DNA from: Thermoanaerobaculia bacterium
GTDB lineage: Bacteria; Acidobacteriota; Thermoanaerobaculia; Multivoradales; J023
Assembly (NCBI GenBank): GCA_028066595.1
Contig: JALCBJ010000009.1
Coordinates: forward strand, 1-64,000
Direction of reading: 5' to 3'
Length of the DNA: 64,000 nucleotides
A program made the position numbers and the translations under genes. Below are positions 16,284-25,764 of the stretch, one piece after another. Below the pieces are notes generated by a model. The model did not search any database, was not told the origin of the DNA, and was given only the letters and a program-made list of their open reading frames with translations. Within the stretch, counting starts at the first letter, position 1. Every line of letters starts with the position of its first letter.

Positions 16284-17669
16284 TCAGTCGACCTGGGGAC
16301 GGCTCCAATCAGGCGACGAGTTGTTCCCCTCGTAGGTGAGTTGCCGCCAGTTGTTCCCGTCGGAGTCCATCACGAAGATCTGTGCCTCGCGGCCCTGGCG
16401 AACCGTGAAAGCGATCTTGGAACCATCCGGAGAGAATGTCGGCTCTTCGTAGCTCTTCGGTCCTTGCGCAACGATCTTCGTATCCAGGCTGATCAGATCG
16501 GTCGTCGCGACGCGGAACCTATTGTTCTGGCGACTGGCGTAAACCAGATGACGTCCGTCCGGACTCCAATTGGCGCCTTCGTTGTAGTCGCCCTCGAACG
16601 AGATGCGTCGCACGTCCGATCCGTCGATCTTCATCACATAGATGTGAGGTCGTCCGGAACGGCTGGAGCTGAAAGCGATCTGGGCACCGTCCGGACTCCA
16701 TGCCGGGTTGGTGTCGATGGCGCGGGACGTGGTGATGCGCTGCGGCGCGACGCAGGCACGATCGCACAAGAAGATGTCGATGTTCGATTCGACGCTGGAA
16801 GCAAATGCCACTCTGCGACCATCGGGTGAAAACGAGGGAGAGAGATTGAGAGTACCTTCGGTGTAGATCGGAACCTTGGTCCCGCCGGCCGCGATGTCGA
16901 CGTAGTAGATACCTGCGGTTCCCGAGAAATAGGAAAGATAGGCGATCGCATCGTTCTGAGCCGACCAGTCGGAGAATCCGCTGGTGCTCTTGTGGCGGCT
17001 GATCTGATGCTGATTGTGGCCGTCGTAGTCCATCAGGAAGAGCTCCTGATAGCCGCTTCGGTCGCTTTGAAAGACGAAGTTGGTGAGAGCGAGGCTGTGA
17101 CGACCCATGAACTGGTAGTACAGGGCATCCATCAGTGTGTGCGCTACTTTCCGTGCTTGCTCGAGGGTGCCGCGGTAGCGCTTGCCGAGGATGGACTGTT
17201 TGCTGTCGAGGTCGTAGACCCAACCCTGGAGAACTACGCGATCACCTTCGCGACTGACCGAAGTCAGGAGAATCACCTCGTTGCCCAGAGAGGCATACTG
17301 GTCGAAATCGGCGTCGCGCTGACCGGTCAGCACCAGCACGGAAAGCTCTGCCGGGCCCTGCGTGTCGAAGAGCTTCGTCTGGGCCAAGTCGTCGCGCAAA
17401 GTCTGTTCGATCTCCTGTGCTGCCGCCAGGTAGTCGCCGGACAAGGCTTCGTCGACCTCGCCGGCTGGATATGCCAAGCGCACGGCCGCCCGGCCGCCGG
17501 TGGTCAATTCCAGGGTCGTCTCATCGCCCGTGGGCTGCTCGTCTTGCGACTGGGCGGGCGTTCCGAGGAGCACTGTGCCAGCGAGCAAGATCCCCGCGGC
17601 CAAAGTCTGTGGAAGAGCCACACGAAGCACGGGTTGGAAGTGATGGGAGCGGAGACGGGGAGAGCTCAT
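16284..17669 (-). CDS. tolB: Tol-Pal system beta-propeller protein TolB
   Basis: Periplasmic protein linking TolA-type transducers to Pal, 461 aa. A signal peptide precedes the mature start near QSQDEQ. The N-terminal alpha/beta domain spans about residues 50-190. The six-bladed propeller follows, with repeats such as LSPSFSPDGRRVAFAS, TNPAWSPDGAQIAFSS, GANWSPDGRHLVYAS and EPTFSPDGSKIAFTV, each with the WSPDG motif. The last DWS closes blade six. Its ATG overlaps the stop of the TonB-like gene upstream by 4 nt. Length and motif series are normal. Confidence 0.96.
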   Translation of the reverse strand: MSSPRLRSHHFQPVLRVALPQTLAAGILLAGTVLLGTPAQSQDEQPTGDETTLELTTGGRAAVRLAYPAGEVDEALSGDYLAAAQEIEQTLRDDLAQTKLFDTQGPAELSVLVLTGQRDADFDQYASLGNEVILLTSVSREGDRVVLQGWVYDLDSKQSILGKRYRGTLEQARKVAHTLMDALYYQFMGRHSLALTNFVFQSDRSGYQELFLMDYDGHNQHQISRHKSTSGFSDWSAQNDAIAYLSYFSGTAGIYYVDIAAGGTKVPIYTEGTLNLSPSFSPDGRRVAFASSVESNIDIFLCDRACVAPQRITTSRAIDTNPAWSPDGAQIAFSSSRSGRPHIYVMKIDGSDVRRISFEGDYNEGANWSPDGRHLVYASRQNNRFRVATTDLISLDTKIVAQGPKSYEEPTFSPDGSKIAFTVRQGREAQIFVMDSDGNNWRQLTYEGNNSSPDWSRPQVD

Positions 17670-18469
17670 CTTGGACCTTTCGCGAAGGGGTTCTTGACGA
17701 TCAGATTGATGCCGAGGAAATCTTTGTCGTAGCCCTTGGGCAAAGGCGGTAGCGGTGCCGACGTCTCGACCGCTCCGAGGGCTCGTCGGTCGAAGACATC
17801 GGCCCGTGAGCTTTCTCGGATTCGCAGCTCGGTGACGGTACCGTCTCGCTGGATGCGGAAGTAGACGATGGCGTCACGCGTATTGTCACCGACCCGCGGT
17901 GACCGCCAGTTCTCACTGATCCGCTGGACTACCAGATCGAGGTAGTAGCCGTAGGTGAAGTTGGGATCTTCGACGCCGATCGTCGCGGCGCTGGTGGAGG
18001 CCCCGAGTGGATCACCAAACACCGAGCCTACGCGCTGAGAGCGGGTGGGTGGGCGCTGGAGTGGATTCGCCCGGGGTGGTGGCTTGGTCGAGGTCTTTTG
18101 CTTGGTGGGCGGTGGCGGGGCCGGCGGCGGTGGTGGCAGAGTCGGCGTCCGCTCTGCACGGGGGGCCGGCTTGGGCGGAGGGGGAGGCGGAGGAGGTGGG
18201 GTTTGCTCCGGCTCCGGTTCGGGTTCCCGCTCTTTGGGAGGGGGCGTCGGGGGCGTTGGGTTCGGGTCGCCGAGGGCCTTGGGCGGCACGACTGTGACGG
18301 CGATACTGTCGAACGTCTCCGGAGGCTCCGCGAACAACGCCGGTAGAGCGATGAACAAGGCCGTGGCGCCGACGTGCCCAGCGACCGACATGGCCAGGTT
18401 CCTACGCCGCTGGGTGCCGGTCAGTCGCTTTCTTCGCTGATCGAGAACCTGGTCGACGTGGCTTGACAT
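17666..18469 (-). CDS. TonB/TolA-like energy transducer of the Tol system
   Basis: Inner-membrane-anchored energy transducer, 267 aa. One transmembrane helix lies near residues 27-47. Then comes a long Pro/Glu/Lys/Arg-rich periplasmic spacer (about residues 60-150, including runs of 9 or more prolines). The TonB C-terminal domain covers about residues 170-260 (YLDLVVQRISENWRSPR, IVYFRIQRDGTVTELRI, RRALGAVETSAPLPPLP). It occupies the TolA position between tolR and tolB, so it probably does TolA's job with a TonB-type end domain, an arrangement common outside Proteobacteria. It overlaps tolB by 4 nt, and tolR ends 33 bp upstream. Confidence 0.88.
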   Translation of the reverse strand: MSSHVDQVLDQRRKRLTGTQRRRNLAMSVAGHVGATALFIALPALFAEPPETFDSIAVTVVPPKALGDPNPTPPTPPPKEREPEPEPEQTPPPPPPPPPKPAPRAERTPTLPPPPPAPPPPTKQKTSTKPPPRANPLQRPPTRSQRVGSVFGDPLGASTSAATIGVEDPNFTYGYYLDLVVQRISENWRSPRVGDNTRDAIVYFRIQRDGTVTELRIRESSRADVFDRRALGAVETSAPLPPLPKGYDKDFLGINLIVKNPFAKGPR

Positions 18470-18502
18470 CAGCTTGCGTAGGGGCCTGCGAAACGGGGGC
18501 CG

Positions 18503-18934
18503 TCAGGAACGGCCGGCGGAAAGCTCCTCCGCCACCAGGCCAATATTGGTGATGTTGCCTGCGTGCAATAAGCCGACGACTTCGATGAACTGACCGTAGG
18601 TGATGTTCTTGTCGCCCTTGATGAAGACCTGGTTGTCGTCACGGGTGGCGAGGATCGGTTCGAGGGCCTCGAGCAAGCGAGACGGATGGACGGACTGGTC
18701 GCGAATCCAGACCAATCCGTCCGTTCGTACGGTGAGGACCAGAGGATCGTCTACCCGGAGCGGAATCTCCTCGGTCTCGGCCGACTGCGGCAGATTGACC
18801 TCCATGCCCTGGTGGAGCATCGGAGCGGTGACCATGAAGATGATCAACAGCACCAGCATCACATCCACCAGCGGCGTGACGTTGATGTCCGCCATGTGGC
18901 GGTCGTCGGACCCGTCGTCGAGATGGAATGCCAT
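18503..18934 (-). CDS. tolR: ExbD/TolR biopolymer transport protein
   Basis: Proton-channel subunit partnering TolQ, 143 aa. The single transmembrane segment is INVTPLVDVMLVLLIIFMVT with the essential aspartate in PLVDVML. The periplasmic domain has LTVRTDGLVWIRDQSV and VFIKGDKNITYGQFIEVVGLL, as in ExbD/TolR proteins. It lies 27 bp downstream of tolQ and 33 bp upstream of the TonB-like transducer, so the gene order tolQ-tolR-tolA-like is conserved. Confidence 0.94.
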   Translation of the reverse strand: MAFHLDDGSDDRHMADINVTPLVDVMLVLLIIFMVTAPMLHQGMEVNLPQSAETEEIPLRVDDPLVLTVRTDGLVWIRDQSVHPSRLLEALEPILATRDDNQVFIKGDKNITYGQFIEVVGLLHAGNITNIGLVAEELSAGRS

Positions 18935-18961
18935 GGTGATACCGCCGGCGTCGTCAGAGGG

Positions 18962-19753
18962 TCAGGTGAAGTTGCGTTCGGTGAGGTTCATGAACTCCAA
19001 GACGAAGTCCTGCATCTCGCCGCGCATGTTGCGGAGCCTCGAACCGAAGTAATTGAAGCCCATCAACGCCGGGATCGCGGCTGCCAGTCCGGCGGCGGTG
19101 TTGATCAGGGCCTCGGCAATGCCGGGCGCGACGACTGCCAGCGACGCCGATCCCGACGCACCAATGTCGTTGAATGCCACCATGATCCCCCAAACGGTGC
19201 CGAAGAGTCCGATGAAGGGAGCGGAGGCAGCCGTGGTGGCGAGGAAAGCCGTTCCGCGGTCGAGGACAGAGAGCTCGACTCCAATGGCGCGGCGCAGGCT
19301 GCGTTCCACGCCATCGAGACTCTTGACGCGGAACTTACCGTCGTTTCCTTGCTTCGCTGCCTCTTGCGCTGCCTTCACCTGCGCGTCGATTTCGGCATAG
19401 CCGGCCTGGAACAGACCCACCATCGGCGTGCCGGTGAGCCGGCCAGCGGCTGCATTGACCTCGCTGAATCGTTTGGAGCGCCGGAAGACCTCGAGGAATT
19501 CTTCGCCGTCGAGATCGGCCTTCCGGTACTGCATCGCCTTCGACACCATGATCGCCCAGGAACCCACCGACATGAGACCGAGAACGCCGAAGACCAACCA
19601 AGCCATGGGGCCGGCGCCCAGGAAAAGGTCGATGATCCCGCCATCGTGACCGGCCTGGCCGAGGGTGACGACACTGGAGCGGATCAAGCCCGGGGTGGCG
19701 TCGGAGAGGAGAGAAGAATAGAGGTCAATGGTGTCAAAAAGAATCGAAACCAC
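18962..19753 (-). CDS. tolQ: MotA/TolQ/ExbB proton channel family protein
   Basis: Pentameric proton-channel subunit driving the Tol system, about 263 aa. Three membrane segments are visible: GPMAWLVFGVLGLMSVGSWA near the start, ASAPFIGLFGTVWGIMVAF, and VAPGIAEALINTAAGLAAAI, the last two being the conserved channel helices. The start is uncertain. The frame is open to 19951; GTG 19753 gives MVSILFDTIDLY and is my choice, while an ATG at 19839 is the other candidate. E. coli TolQ begins closer to the IIDLFL segment, so even this may be slightly long. First gene of the minus-strand Tol-Pal operon. Confidence 0.9.
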   Translation of the reverse strand: MVSILFDTIDLYSSLLSDATPGLIRSSVVTLGQAGHDGGIIDLFLGAGPMAWLVFGVLGLMSVGSWAIMVSKAMQYRKADLDGEEFLEVFRRSKRFSEVNAAAGRLTGTPMVGLFQAGYAEIDAQVKAAQEAAKQGNDGKFRVKSLDGVERSLRRAIGVELSVLDRGTAFLATTAASAPFIGLFGTVWGIMVAFNDIGASGSASLAVVAPGIAEALINTAAGLAAAIPALMGFNYFGSRLRNMRGEMQDFVLEFMNLTERNFT

Positions 19754-20063
19754 GGGGTAGTCGCTCGCTGGTTGGCTGAACGGATGGATCTCCGCCGAGG
19801 AGTCCGAGGCCCCTCGAAGGCCCGGGAAAAATAGCATGCCGACCCTCTGGTGTCCACGTGACGAGGGCGGGCGAGGAGCGCGTTCGGTGCCAGAGAAACG
19901 GCCGCATACAACCGGATTTACGGCGATCGCGCATCGGCTTCGGAGGCTCATCGGAAGGCCCCCTCCGTGCTAGAGTCGGCCCCCCTGACTCGCCTTCTAC
20001 GCCCGCCTCCGTCCGGAGTCCCTTCAGGGCGTATTCATCGATATCGAACGCAGGAGAGATGCC
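19754..20063. other. Intergenic region between divergent tolQ and etfB
   Basis: This stretch must carry divergent promoters for the Tol-Pal and Etf operons, but I could not pick convincing -35/-10 pairs. An AGGAGAG ribosome-binding site precedes etfB. Part of the left side may be coding if tolQ starts further upstream. Confidence 0.35.
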
Positions 20064-20852
20064 ATGCGCGTTGCTGTGTGCATCAAACAAGTGCCCGACA
20101 CCGAGGCCAGGCTTCGGGTGTCGAAGGACGGCCGGTGGATCGAAGAAGAAGATCTCCGGTATGTCGTGAACGAAAGTGACGGCTATGCCCTCGAGGAGGC
20201 GCTGCAGATCGCCGAGGGAAGCGGTGGCGAGGTGATCGTCGTCTCGCTCGGACCCCAACGGGTCCAGGAAGCCTTGCGCAAGGGCCTGGCCCTCGGCGCC
20301 GCTCGGGCCGTCCACCTGGTGGACGAAGCCTTCCAGGGCGGCGATGCGGCCGCCACGGCCCGCGCTCTGGCTGCGGTGCTACAGAACGAAGACGTCGATT
20401 TGGTGCTCACGGGCTCACAGTCCGACGACGCAGGGTGGGGCTCGACGGCTTCCATGCTCGCAGGCCACTTGGGTTGGCCCCATGCCTGGTTGGTGATGGG
20501 TGTCGAGATGGAGGACGGTACCGCCAAGGTCACCCGCGAGATGGAGAGTGGCATGAATGAGGTGTTCCGTATGTCACTACCCGCAGTCATCGAGGTGCAG
20601 GCCGGTATCAACCACCCGCGATATGCCTCGCTCAAGGGCATCATGAAAGCCAAACGCAAGCCCATCGACACGCCGACGCCAGCAGAGCTGGGGCTCGATC
20701 CGGCGCAGCTCGGAGCTGCTGGTTCACGCATCGAGATCGTCGACGTCGCTTTTCCGGAAAGCGGGGAAGGCGCCGAAATGATCGAAGGCGATGCCTCAAC
20801 GGTGGCCCAGACCTTGGTCGACAAGCTGCAGAACGAAGCGAGGGTGCTGTGA
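20064..20852 (+). CDS. etfB: Electron transfer flavoprotein subunit beta
   Basis: Beta subunit of the heterodimeric electron-transfer flavoprotein, which carries electrons from acyl-CoA dehydrogenases and related enzymes to the quinone pool. The protein is 262 aa. Family features: MRVAVCIKQVPDTEARLRV at the start, ALGAARAVHLVDEAF, DLVLTGSQSDDAGWGSTASM (AMP/nucleotide region), and VIEVQAGINHPRYASLKGI, a classic EtfB signature. It is followed directly by etfA with overlapping stop and start codons, so subunit synthesis is coupled. Confidence 0.96.
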   Translation: MRVAVCIKQVPDTEARLRVSKDGRWIEEEDLRYVVNESDGYALEEALQIAEGSGGEVIVVSLGPQRVQEALRKGLALGAARAVHLVDEAFQGGDAAATARALAAVLQNEDVDLVLTGSQSDDAGWGSTASMLAGHLGWPHAWLVMGVEMEDGTAKVTREMESGMNEVFRMSLPAVIEVQAGINHPRYASLKGIMKAKRKPIDTPTPAELGLDPAQLGAAGSRIEIVDVAFPESGEGAEMIEGDASTVAQTLVDKLQNEARVL

Positions 20853-21844
20853 TGGCCGAGAACACGATCTACGTCGTCCTCCAGCATCGCGACGGTAAGC
20901 TCCACCGCATGTCTCGGGAGGCCATCGCGGCCGCCCAAATGCTCGCCGGCACGATCGGCGGCTCGGTGGAGGCGGTCCTTCTGGGAAGCAATGTCGGCGA
21001 CCTGGCCGACCAAGCCGCTGGATTCGATTTGGCGGCGGTCCACGTGGCCGACCTACCGGTCCTCGAGAGCTACACACCCGGCGCCTACGTCAATGTCCTC
21101 GCGCCTGTGATCCGGGAGGCGTCGCCCGCCTTCGTCGTCTTTCCCCACACATACCAGAGCGTCGACTTGGTAGCTCGGCTCGCGCAGGAAATCGACGCGG
21201 CCTATGTGCCCGAAGTGGTGTCGTTCGAGGCTTCGGGTGACGACCTCCTTTGGAGACGTCCGGTTCTGGGCGGCAAGCTCCAGGCTCGTGTGCGAGTCAA
21301 GGGCGAGGGAACGGTGTTCCTTTCGGTGCAGAGCGGTGCTTTCCGAGCAGATGACGCGGCTGTTGCCCCGGAATCAGGTGGGGTCGCAATCACACCTCTC
21401 GCGGGAACAGATGTCAGCTCCGACCGCGAGCTGCTGGGTGTGGAGCAGGTGGGTGGCGATCAGGTCGATCTGTCCAAGGCCGACGTGGTGGTAGCCGTCG
21501 GCCGGGGAATCGGCAAAGAAGAGAACTTGCCGATCGTCGAAGAGTTGGCCGCAGCTCTAGGGGCCGACATCGGCGCCAGTCGTCCGGTGATCGACAACGG
21601 TTGGCTGCCGCGCGATCGTCAGATCGGGTCGTCGGGTCAAACAGTGGCGCCAAAGCTCTACGTGGCGGTCGGCATCTCGGGTGCGATCCAGCACCTCGTC
21701 GGTATGAAAGGCGCGCAGTGTGTGGTGTCGATCAACAAGGACCCGTCGGCACCCATCTTCACGGTGTCGAAATACGGCATCGTCGGAGATCTGCACGAGG
21801 TGGTGCCAGCGCTCACCGAAGCGATCCAGGCGGCCAGGGGCTGA
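20852..21844 (+). CDS. etfA: Electron transfer flavoprotein subunit alpha
   Basis: FAD-binding alpha subunit of Etf, 330 aa. The N-terminal half mirrors EtfB (AQMLAGTIGGSVEAVLLGS). The C-terminal FAD domain contains VVAVGRGIGKEENLPIVEEL, ASRPVIDNGWLPRDRQIGSS, LYVAVGISGAIQHLVGMKGA and SINKDPSAPIF, the standard FAD-binding signature. ATG 20852 is used because AGGG lies 7 nt upstream and the ATG shares one base with the etfB stop (TGATG). GTG 20849 would add one residue. A strong terminator follows at 21868-21894. Confidence 0.96.
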   Translation: MAENTIYVVLQHRDGKLHRMSREAIAAAQMLAGTIGGSVEAVLLGSNVGDLADQAAGFDLAAVHVADLPVLESYTPGAYVNVLAPVIREASPAFVVFPHTYQSVDLVARLAQEIDAAYVPEVVSFEASGDDLLWRRPVLGGKLQARVRVKGEGTVFLSVQSGAFRADDAAVAPESGGVAITPLAGTDVSSDRELLGVEQVGGDQVDLSKADVVVAVGRGIGKEENLPIVEELAAALGADIGASRPVIDNGWLPRDRQIGSSGQTVAPKLYVAVGISGAIQHLVGMKGAQCVVSINKDPSAPIFTVSKYGIVGDLHEVVPALTEAIQAARG

Positions 21845-21867
21845 CGATCCTCGTGTGATCGAACCAG

Positions 21868-21894
21868 AAAGGGGGCTCGACGAGCCCCCTTTTT
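21868..21894 (+). terminator. Rho-independent terminator of etfBA
   Basis: GGGGGCTCG (21871-21879) pairs with CGAGCCCCC (21881-21889) and is followed by TTTTT (21890-21894) on the plus strand: a near-ideal intrinsic terminator 24 bp after the etfA stop. Confidence 0.9.
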
Positions 21895-21943
21895 CAGAGC
21901 TGAACGAATTCCCTAGGAAGAAGTACCCAATCAGGAGACGTGC

Positions 21944-22945
21944 ATGGCCTTCAATCTTCGCAACCGCCATTTCCTCAAGCTTCTCGACTTCACTCCCCAG
22001 GAGATCGTCTTCCTCCTGGACCTCTCCCGCGATTTGAAACGTGCCAAGTACGCAGGTACCGAACAGCCACGATTGCGTGGCAAGAACATCGCGTTGATCT
22101 TCGAAAAGGCCTCTACGCGTACCCGCTGTGCCTTCGAGACCGCCAGCTTCGATCAAGGTGCCCACGTCACGTATCTGGGCCCGTCCGGTTCCCACATTGG
22201 CTACAAGGAATCGGTGAAGGACACGGCCCGGGTCCTTGGGCGCATGTACGACGGCATCGAGTATCGGGGCTTCGGCCAGGAGCGGGTCGAGGAACTGGCG
22301 GAGTGGGCCGGGGTACCGGTGTGGAATGGCCTGACCGATGAATTCCATCCGACGCAGATCCTCGCTGACGTTCTCACCATGCGGGAGTTCTGCTCCAAGC
22401 CGCTGTCGGAGATGTCGCTGTGTTACCTCGGCGACGGCGGCAACAACATGGGCAACTCCCTCATGGTGGGCTGCGCCAAGCTCGGTATCGACTTTCGTAT
22501 GGCCTCGCCGGAGGAGTGCCGTCCAGAGTCCAACCTGGTCGAGGCATGTCGCGGAATCGCGGAGTCTGGAGGAGCGGACATTCTGCTCACCGACAACGTG
22601 GAGCAGGCTGTCGCAGGGGTCGACTTCCTCTATACCGACGTCTGGGTGTCCATGGGCGATCCCGACTCGGCTTGGGAGGAGCGTATCGCGTTGCTCAGGC
22701 CATTCCAGGTGAACTCTGACGTGGTCGAAGCAACCGGCAACCCTGACGTCAAGTTCCTGCACTGCTTGCCCGGCTTCCACAACCGCGAGACGACGAAGGG
22801 CGAGGAGGTTTTCCAGAAGTTCGGACTGGATGGGATCGAGGTCACGGACGACGTCTTCGAGTCGGAACACTCGGTAGTCTTCGACCAGGCCGAGAATCGC
22901 GTCCACACGATCAAGGCGGTGATGGTCGCGACCTTGGGGAGTTGA
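21944..22945 (+). CDS. argF: Ornithine carbamoyltransferase
   Basis: Forms citrulline from ornithine and carbamoyl phosphate (arginine biosynthesis, or its catabolic reverse). The protein is 333 aa. Carbamoyl-phosphate sites STRTR (residues 57-61) and HPTQ are present, with the ornithine-site HCLP and the SMG loop in [21 protein letters not shown] is the family nucleotide-fold segment. Its length and [13 protein letters not shown] context resemble the enterobacterial ArgI/ArgF type. It stands alone between the etf terminator and the convergent epmA, so the pathway direction cannot be told from context. The stop lies 3 bp from the epmA stop. Confidence 0.96.
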   Translation: MAFNLRNRHFLKLLDFTPQEIVFLLDLSRDLKRAKYAGTEQPRLRGKNIALIFEKASTRTRCAFETASFDQGAHVTYLGPSGSHIGYKESVKDTARVLGRMYDGIEYRGFGQERVEELAEWAGVPVWNGLTDEFHPTQILADVLTMREFCSKPLSEMSLCYLGDGGNNMGNSLMVGCAKLGIDFRMASPEECRPESNLVEACRGIAESGGADILLTDNVEQAVAGVDFLYTDVWVSMGDPDSAWEERIALLRPFQVNSDVVEATGNPDVKFLHCLPGFHNRETTKGEEVFQKFGLDGIEVTDDVFESEHSVVFDQAENRVHTIKAVMVATLGS

Positions 22946-22948
22946 TCG

Positions 22949-23965
22949 TCACGCCTTCGAGAGATCGAAGCTGATCATCGGACGCAGGTCATCTGACCCC
23001 TCCTGCACCATCAGCAGGCGGTCGACACCCACGGCGACTCCGGCGCAGGCGGGAAGACCGTGTTCCATGGCCGCCAACAGCTTCTCGTCCAAAGGCACCG
23101 CCGGCAAACCCCGGCGGTGCCTTTCTTCGAGATCGAGCTCGAATCGTCGGCGCTGTTCCACTGGATCCGTAAGCTCGTGGAAGCCGTTGGCCAACTCCAC
23201 ACCGTGGACGTAGACCTCGAATCGCTCCGCCACCGGCGGAAGACCGGCGGTCGCAGGACGTATCCTGGCCAAGGCCGCCTGGCGCGCAGGAAAGTCCAGC
23301 AGGTATGTGGGGCGGGGAGAGCAGGTTCGGTCCGCGGCGGGCTCGCTACCGAGGTTGGGCTCCACGACCTGGCTCAGGATCAAGTGTAGCCAGGCGTCGC
23401 GATCCCAGCCGTCCGCAGACCCTGCGTCGATGCCACATCGGCGAGCGCAGCTCGCCAGCTGATCCAGAGTTGCCTCGTGGGGATCGAGGCCGGCCCAGCG
23501 CTCGAAGACTTCGCGGTAGGTCAGCCGTTCGGCTGGCTGGGCGGAGAGGATGCGGCCGAGAAAGGCGTCCATCTCGTCCATCAGATCGTGATGATCGAAA
23601 CCTGGCCGATACCACTCGAGCATGGTGAACTCGGGATTGTGCCGGCGTCCAGCCTCGCCGTCTCGGAACGCCTTGCAGATCTGAAAGATCGGTCCACTGC
23701 TGGTAGCCAGTAGCCGTTTCATGGCGAATTCCGGGGACGTCTGGAGGTAGAGGTCGCGCAGATCATCTCCCGGCAGATCGAGCCGCGTTTTCAGGCTATG
23801 CAGGTGGAGGTCGGTCACCGTGGCCGTCGACAGCAACGGGGTCTCCACTTCTAGAACGCCACGCTCCCGGAAGAACTCGCGGATTCCGTGAAGCAGACCG
23901 GCCCGACGTCTCAGGGTGTCCAGGCTGGCGGACGGGCGCCAGTCCCTATCGAACTCTCGCGTCAC
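22949..23965 (-). CDS. epmA: Elongation factor P beta-lysine ligase EpmA
   Basis: Lysyl-tRNA-synthetase-like enzyme that attaches beta-lysine to EF-P, 338 aa (E. coli 325). The class II core is clear, with no anticodon-binding domain: [16 protein letters not shown] (motif 1), [15 protein letters not shown] and [20 protein letters not shown] (motif 2), and [12 protein letters not shown] (motif 3). GTG 23965 overlaps the efp stop (GTGA), so the two are coupled; a longer frame reading upstream would be a shadow of efp. With efp and epmB next to it, this forms a complete modification locus. The start is less certain because the AAGGAG box sits very close. Confidence 0.93.
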   Translation of the reverse strand: MTREFDRDWRPSASLDTLRRRAGLLHGIREFFRERGVLEVETPLLSTATVTDLHLHSLKTRLDLPGDDLRDLYLQTSPEFAMKRLLATSSGPIFQICKAFRDGEAGRRHNPEFTMLEWYRPGFDHHDLMDEMDAFLGRILSAQPAERLTYREVFERWAGLDPHEATLDQLASCARRCGIDAGSADGWDRDAWLHLILSQVVEPNLGSEPAADRTCSPRPTYLLDFPARQAALARIRPATAGLPPVAERFEVYVHGVELANGFHELTDPVEQRRRFELDLEERHRRGLPAVPLDEKLLAAMEHGLPACAGVAVGVDRLLMVQEGSDDLRPMISFDLSKA

Positions 23966-24531
23966 TCCTTGGAGCGCGACACGTATTCGCCGGTGCGCGT
24001 GTCGACCTTCAGAACTTCTCCCTCGGAAATGAACAGAGGCACTCTCACTACGGCTCCAGTCTCCAGCGTTGCCGGCTTCGAGCCTCCAGACGAGGTATCT
24101 CCCCGCAGACCCGGGTCGGTCTTGGTGACCGACAGATGGACGAAGTTGGGTGGGGTTACGGAGATAGGCCGGTTGTTCCAGAGCGTGACGTCGACTTTGT
24201 CCTCTTCCTTGATCCACTGCTCGGCGCCGCCCATGGCTGCTTCCCCCGCTTCATACTGCTCGTAGCTGTTGGGATCCATGAAGTGCCAATTGGCCCCGTC
24301 GTGGTAGAGGTACTGCATACTGGTCTCGAGGACGTCGGCACCTTCGAGAGAATCGCCTGCCTTGAGCGTTTTCTCCAATACCCGATCGGTGATCAGGTTG
24401 CGCAGCTTGACACGCGTAAAAGCTTGGCCTTTGCCAGGCTTGATGTAGTCGGTGTCGACGACCGTACACGGATCTCCGTCCAGGAGGAGCTTGAGACCGT
24501 TCTTCATCTGATTCATTCCGTAGCTGGCCAT
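23962..24531 (-). CDS. efp: Translation elongation factor P
   Basis: tRNA-shaped factor that rescues ribosomes stalled at polyproline motifs, 189 aa. [16 protein letters not shown] at the tip of the first domain holds the modified lysine (Lys34). The OB-like domains follow with [20 protein letters not shown] and [19 protein letters not shown]. Lys34 together with adjacent epmA and epmB indicates the beta-lysyl pathway rather than rhamnosylation (Arg32 type). A polyproline rescue factor suits this genome: the TonB-like transducer in this window has runs of nine or more prolines. Confidence 0.97.
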   Translation of the reverse strand: MASYGMNQMKNGLKLLLDGDPCTVVDTDYIKPGKGQAFTRVKLRNLITDRVLEKTLKAGDSLEGADVLETSMQYLYHDGANWHFMDPNSYEQYEAGEAAMGGAEQWIKEEDKVDVTLWNNRPISVTPPNFVHLSVTKTDPGLRGDTSSGGSKPATLETGAVVRVPLFISEGEVLKVDTRTGEYVSRSKE

Positions 24532-24732
24532 GGAAAACCTCTTGGCATATGGGCTCGACGGGACCAGGGGAAGGCCGACGCGAGCGTGGGCCGTATCCGG
24601 TACAGGTCAGAAAGGGACCGGAGGGTCGAGCTACGAGTTTGGAGCTGAGTGCGGGCTCGAAGAATCGGGGCGGGCAACGCGACCACGGCGGTTCCGATAG
24701 GACCACGCGTTGCCGATGGTAACGTCCCGGGC

Positions 24733-25764
24733 ATGATAACCCGAACCCCGAAGGAGGCGACAGTCGAGACCGGGCGAGCGCTCTGGCAACTCGAGCTGGG
24801 AAGCGGTATCCGCGGTGTCGGCGAGCTTCTTCAGCGACTCGACCTCCGACCGGAGCAGGTCGGGTGGACGGACGAGTCCGTGGCAGCGGCGGACTATTTT
24901 CCGCTACGGGTGCCGACGTCGTTCATCGATCGAATGCGTCCTGGCGACCCGGCGGATCCCCTGCTGCTCCAGGTCCTGCCGGTCGGCGACGAAATGTTGC
25001 CGACACCCGGCTGGAGTCTAGATCCGTTGGCGGAGGCCCCAGCGTCGCCGGTGCCTGGCCTGCTCCACAAGTACTGCGGGCGGGTTCTACTGATCACCAC
25101 GGGAGCGTGTGCCGTCCACTGCCGCTACTGCTTTCGGCGTCACTTCCCCTACGCCGAGCACAGGGTGTCAGATCCCGACTTCGACGCGGCACTCGACTAC
25201 GTGGCAGCCGATCCAACGATACGAGAGGTCATTCTTTCGGGTGGAGATCCACTCTCGCTGCCCGATACCAAGCTGGCCCGTCTGACGAAACGCCTCGAGG
25301 GGATCGCCCACGTCGAGCGGTTACGGATTCACACCCGTCTTCCGGTGGTTCTACCAACGCGGGTCGACGAAGCTCTGCTTACCTGGCTCACCTCGACTCG
25401 GTTACGTCCCGTGATCGTGCTGCATGTGAACCATGGCAATGAGATCGATGCCGAGTTCGCGGCCTGGTCACGGCGCCTGCTCTCGGCAGGCGTTCCGCTG
25501 CTGAATCAAGCGGTGTTCTTGCGCGGAATCAACGATTCAGTGGAGGCTCAGCGCGATCTCTCTGAAAGGTTGTTTTCAACGCATGTTATGCCGTACTATC
25601 TTCATATACTGGATCGCGTCGAAGGCGCGGCCCACTTCGCGGTGGAGGAGGAGACCGCGAGGGGACTGATTCGGAGCCTTTCTCAACAGCTTCCTGGTTA
25701 CCTGGTTCCACGCCTGGTCCGCGAGGATGCAGGGGCTTTGGCGAAGACTCTGATCTGCCCATAG
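24733..25764 (+). CDS. epmB: EF-P beta-lysylation protein EpmB (lysine 2,3-aminomutase)
   Basis: Radical-SAM lysine 2,3-aminomutase that makes (R)-beta-lysine for EF-P, 343 aa (E. coli 342). The [4Fe-4S] motif is CAVHCRYCFRRHF with Cys126, Cys130 and Cys133. EVILSGGDPLSLPD, RLRIHTRLPVVLPTR and HVNHGNEID are aminomutase signatures. The truncated N-terminus and lack of the long C-terminal zinc domain separate it from catabolic KamA. ATG 24733 gives the family length; an upstream GTG is open but adds unlikely residues. It is divergent from efp-epmA, with about 200 bp of shared upstream DNA. Confidence 0.93.
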   Translation: MITRTPKEATVETGRALWQLELGSGIRGVGELLQRLDLRPEQVGWTDESVAAADYFPLRVPTSFIDRMRPGDPADPLLLQVLPVGDEMLPTPGWSLDPLAEAPASPVPGLLHKYCGRVLLITTGACAVHCRYCFRRHFPYAEHRVSDPDFDAALDYVAADPTIREVILSGGDPLSLPDTKLARLTKRLEGIAHVERLRIHTRLPVVLPTRVDEALLTWLTSTRLRPVIVLHVNHGNEIDAEFAAWSRRLLSAGVPLLNQAVFLRGINDSVEAQRDLSERLFSTHVMPYYLHILDRVEGAAHFAVEEETARGLIRSLSQQLPGYLVPRLVREDAGALAKTLICP

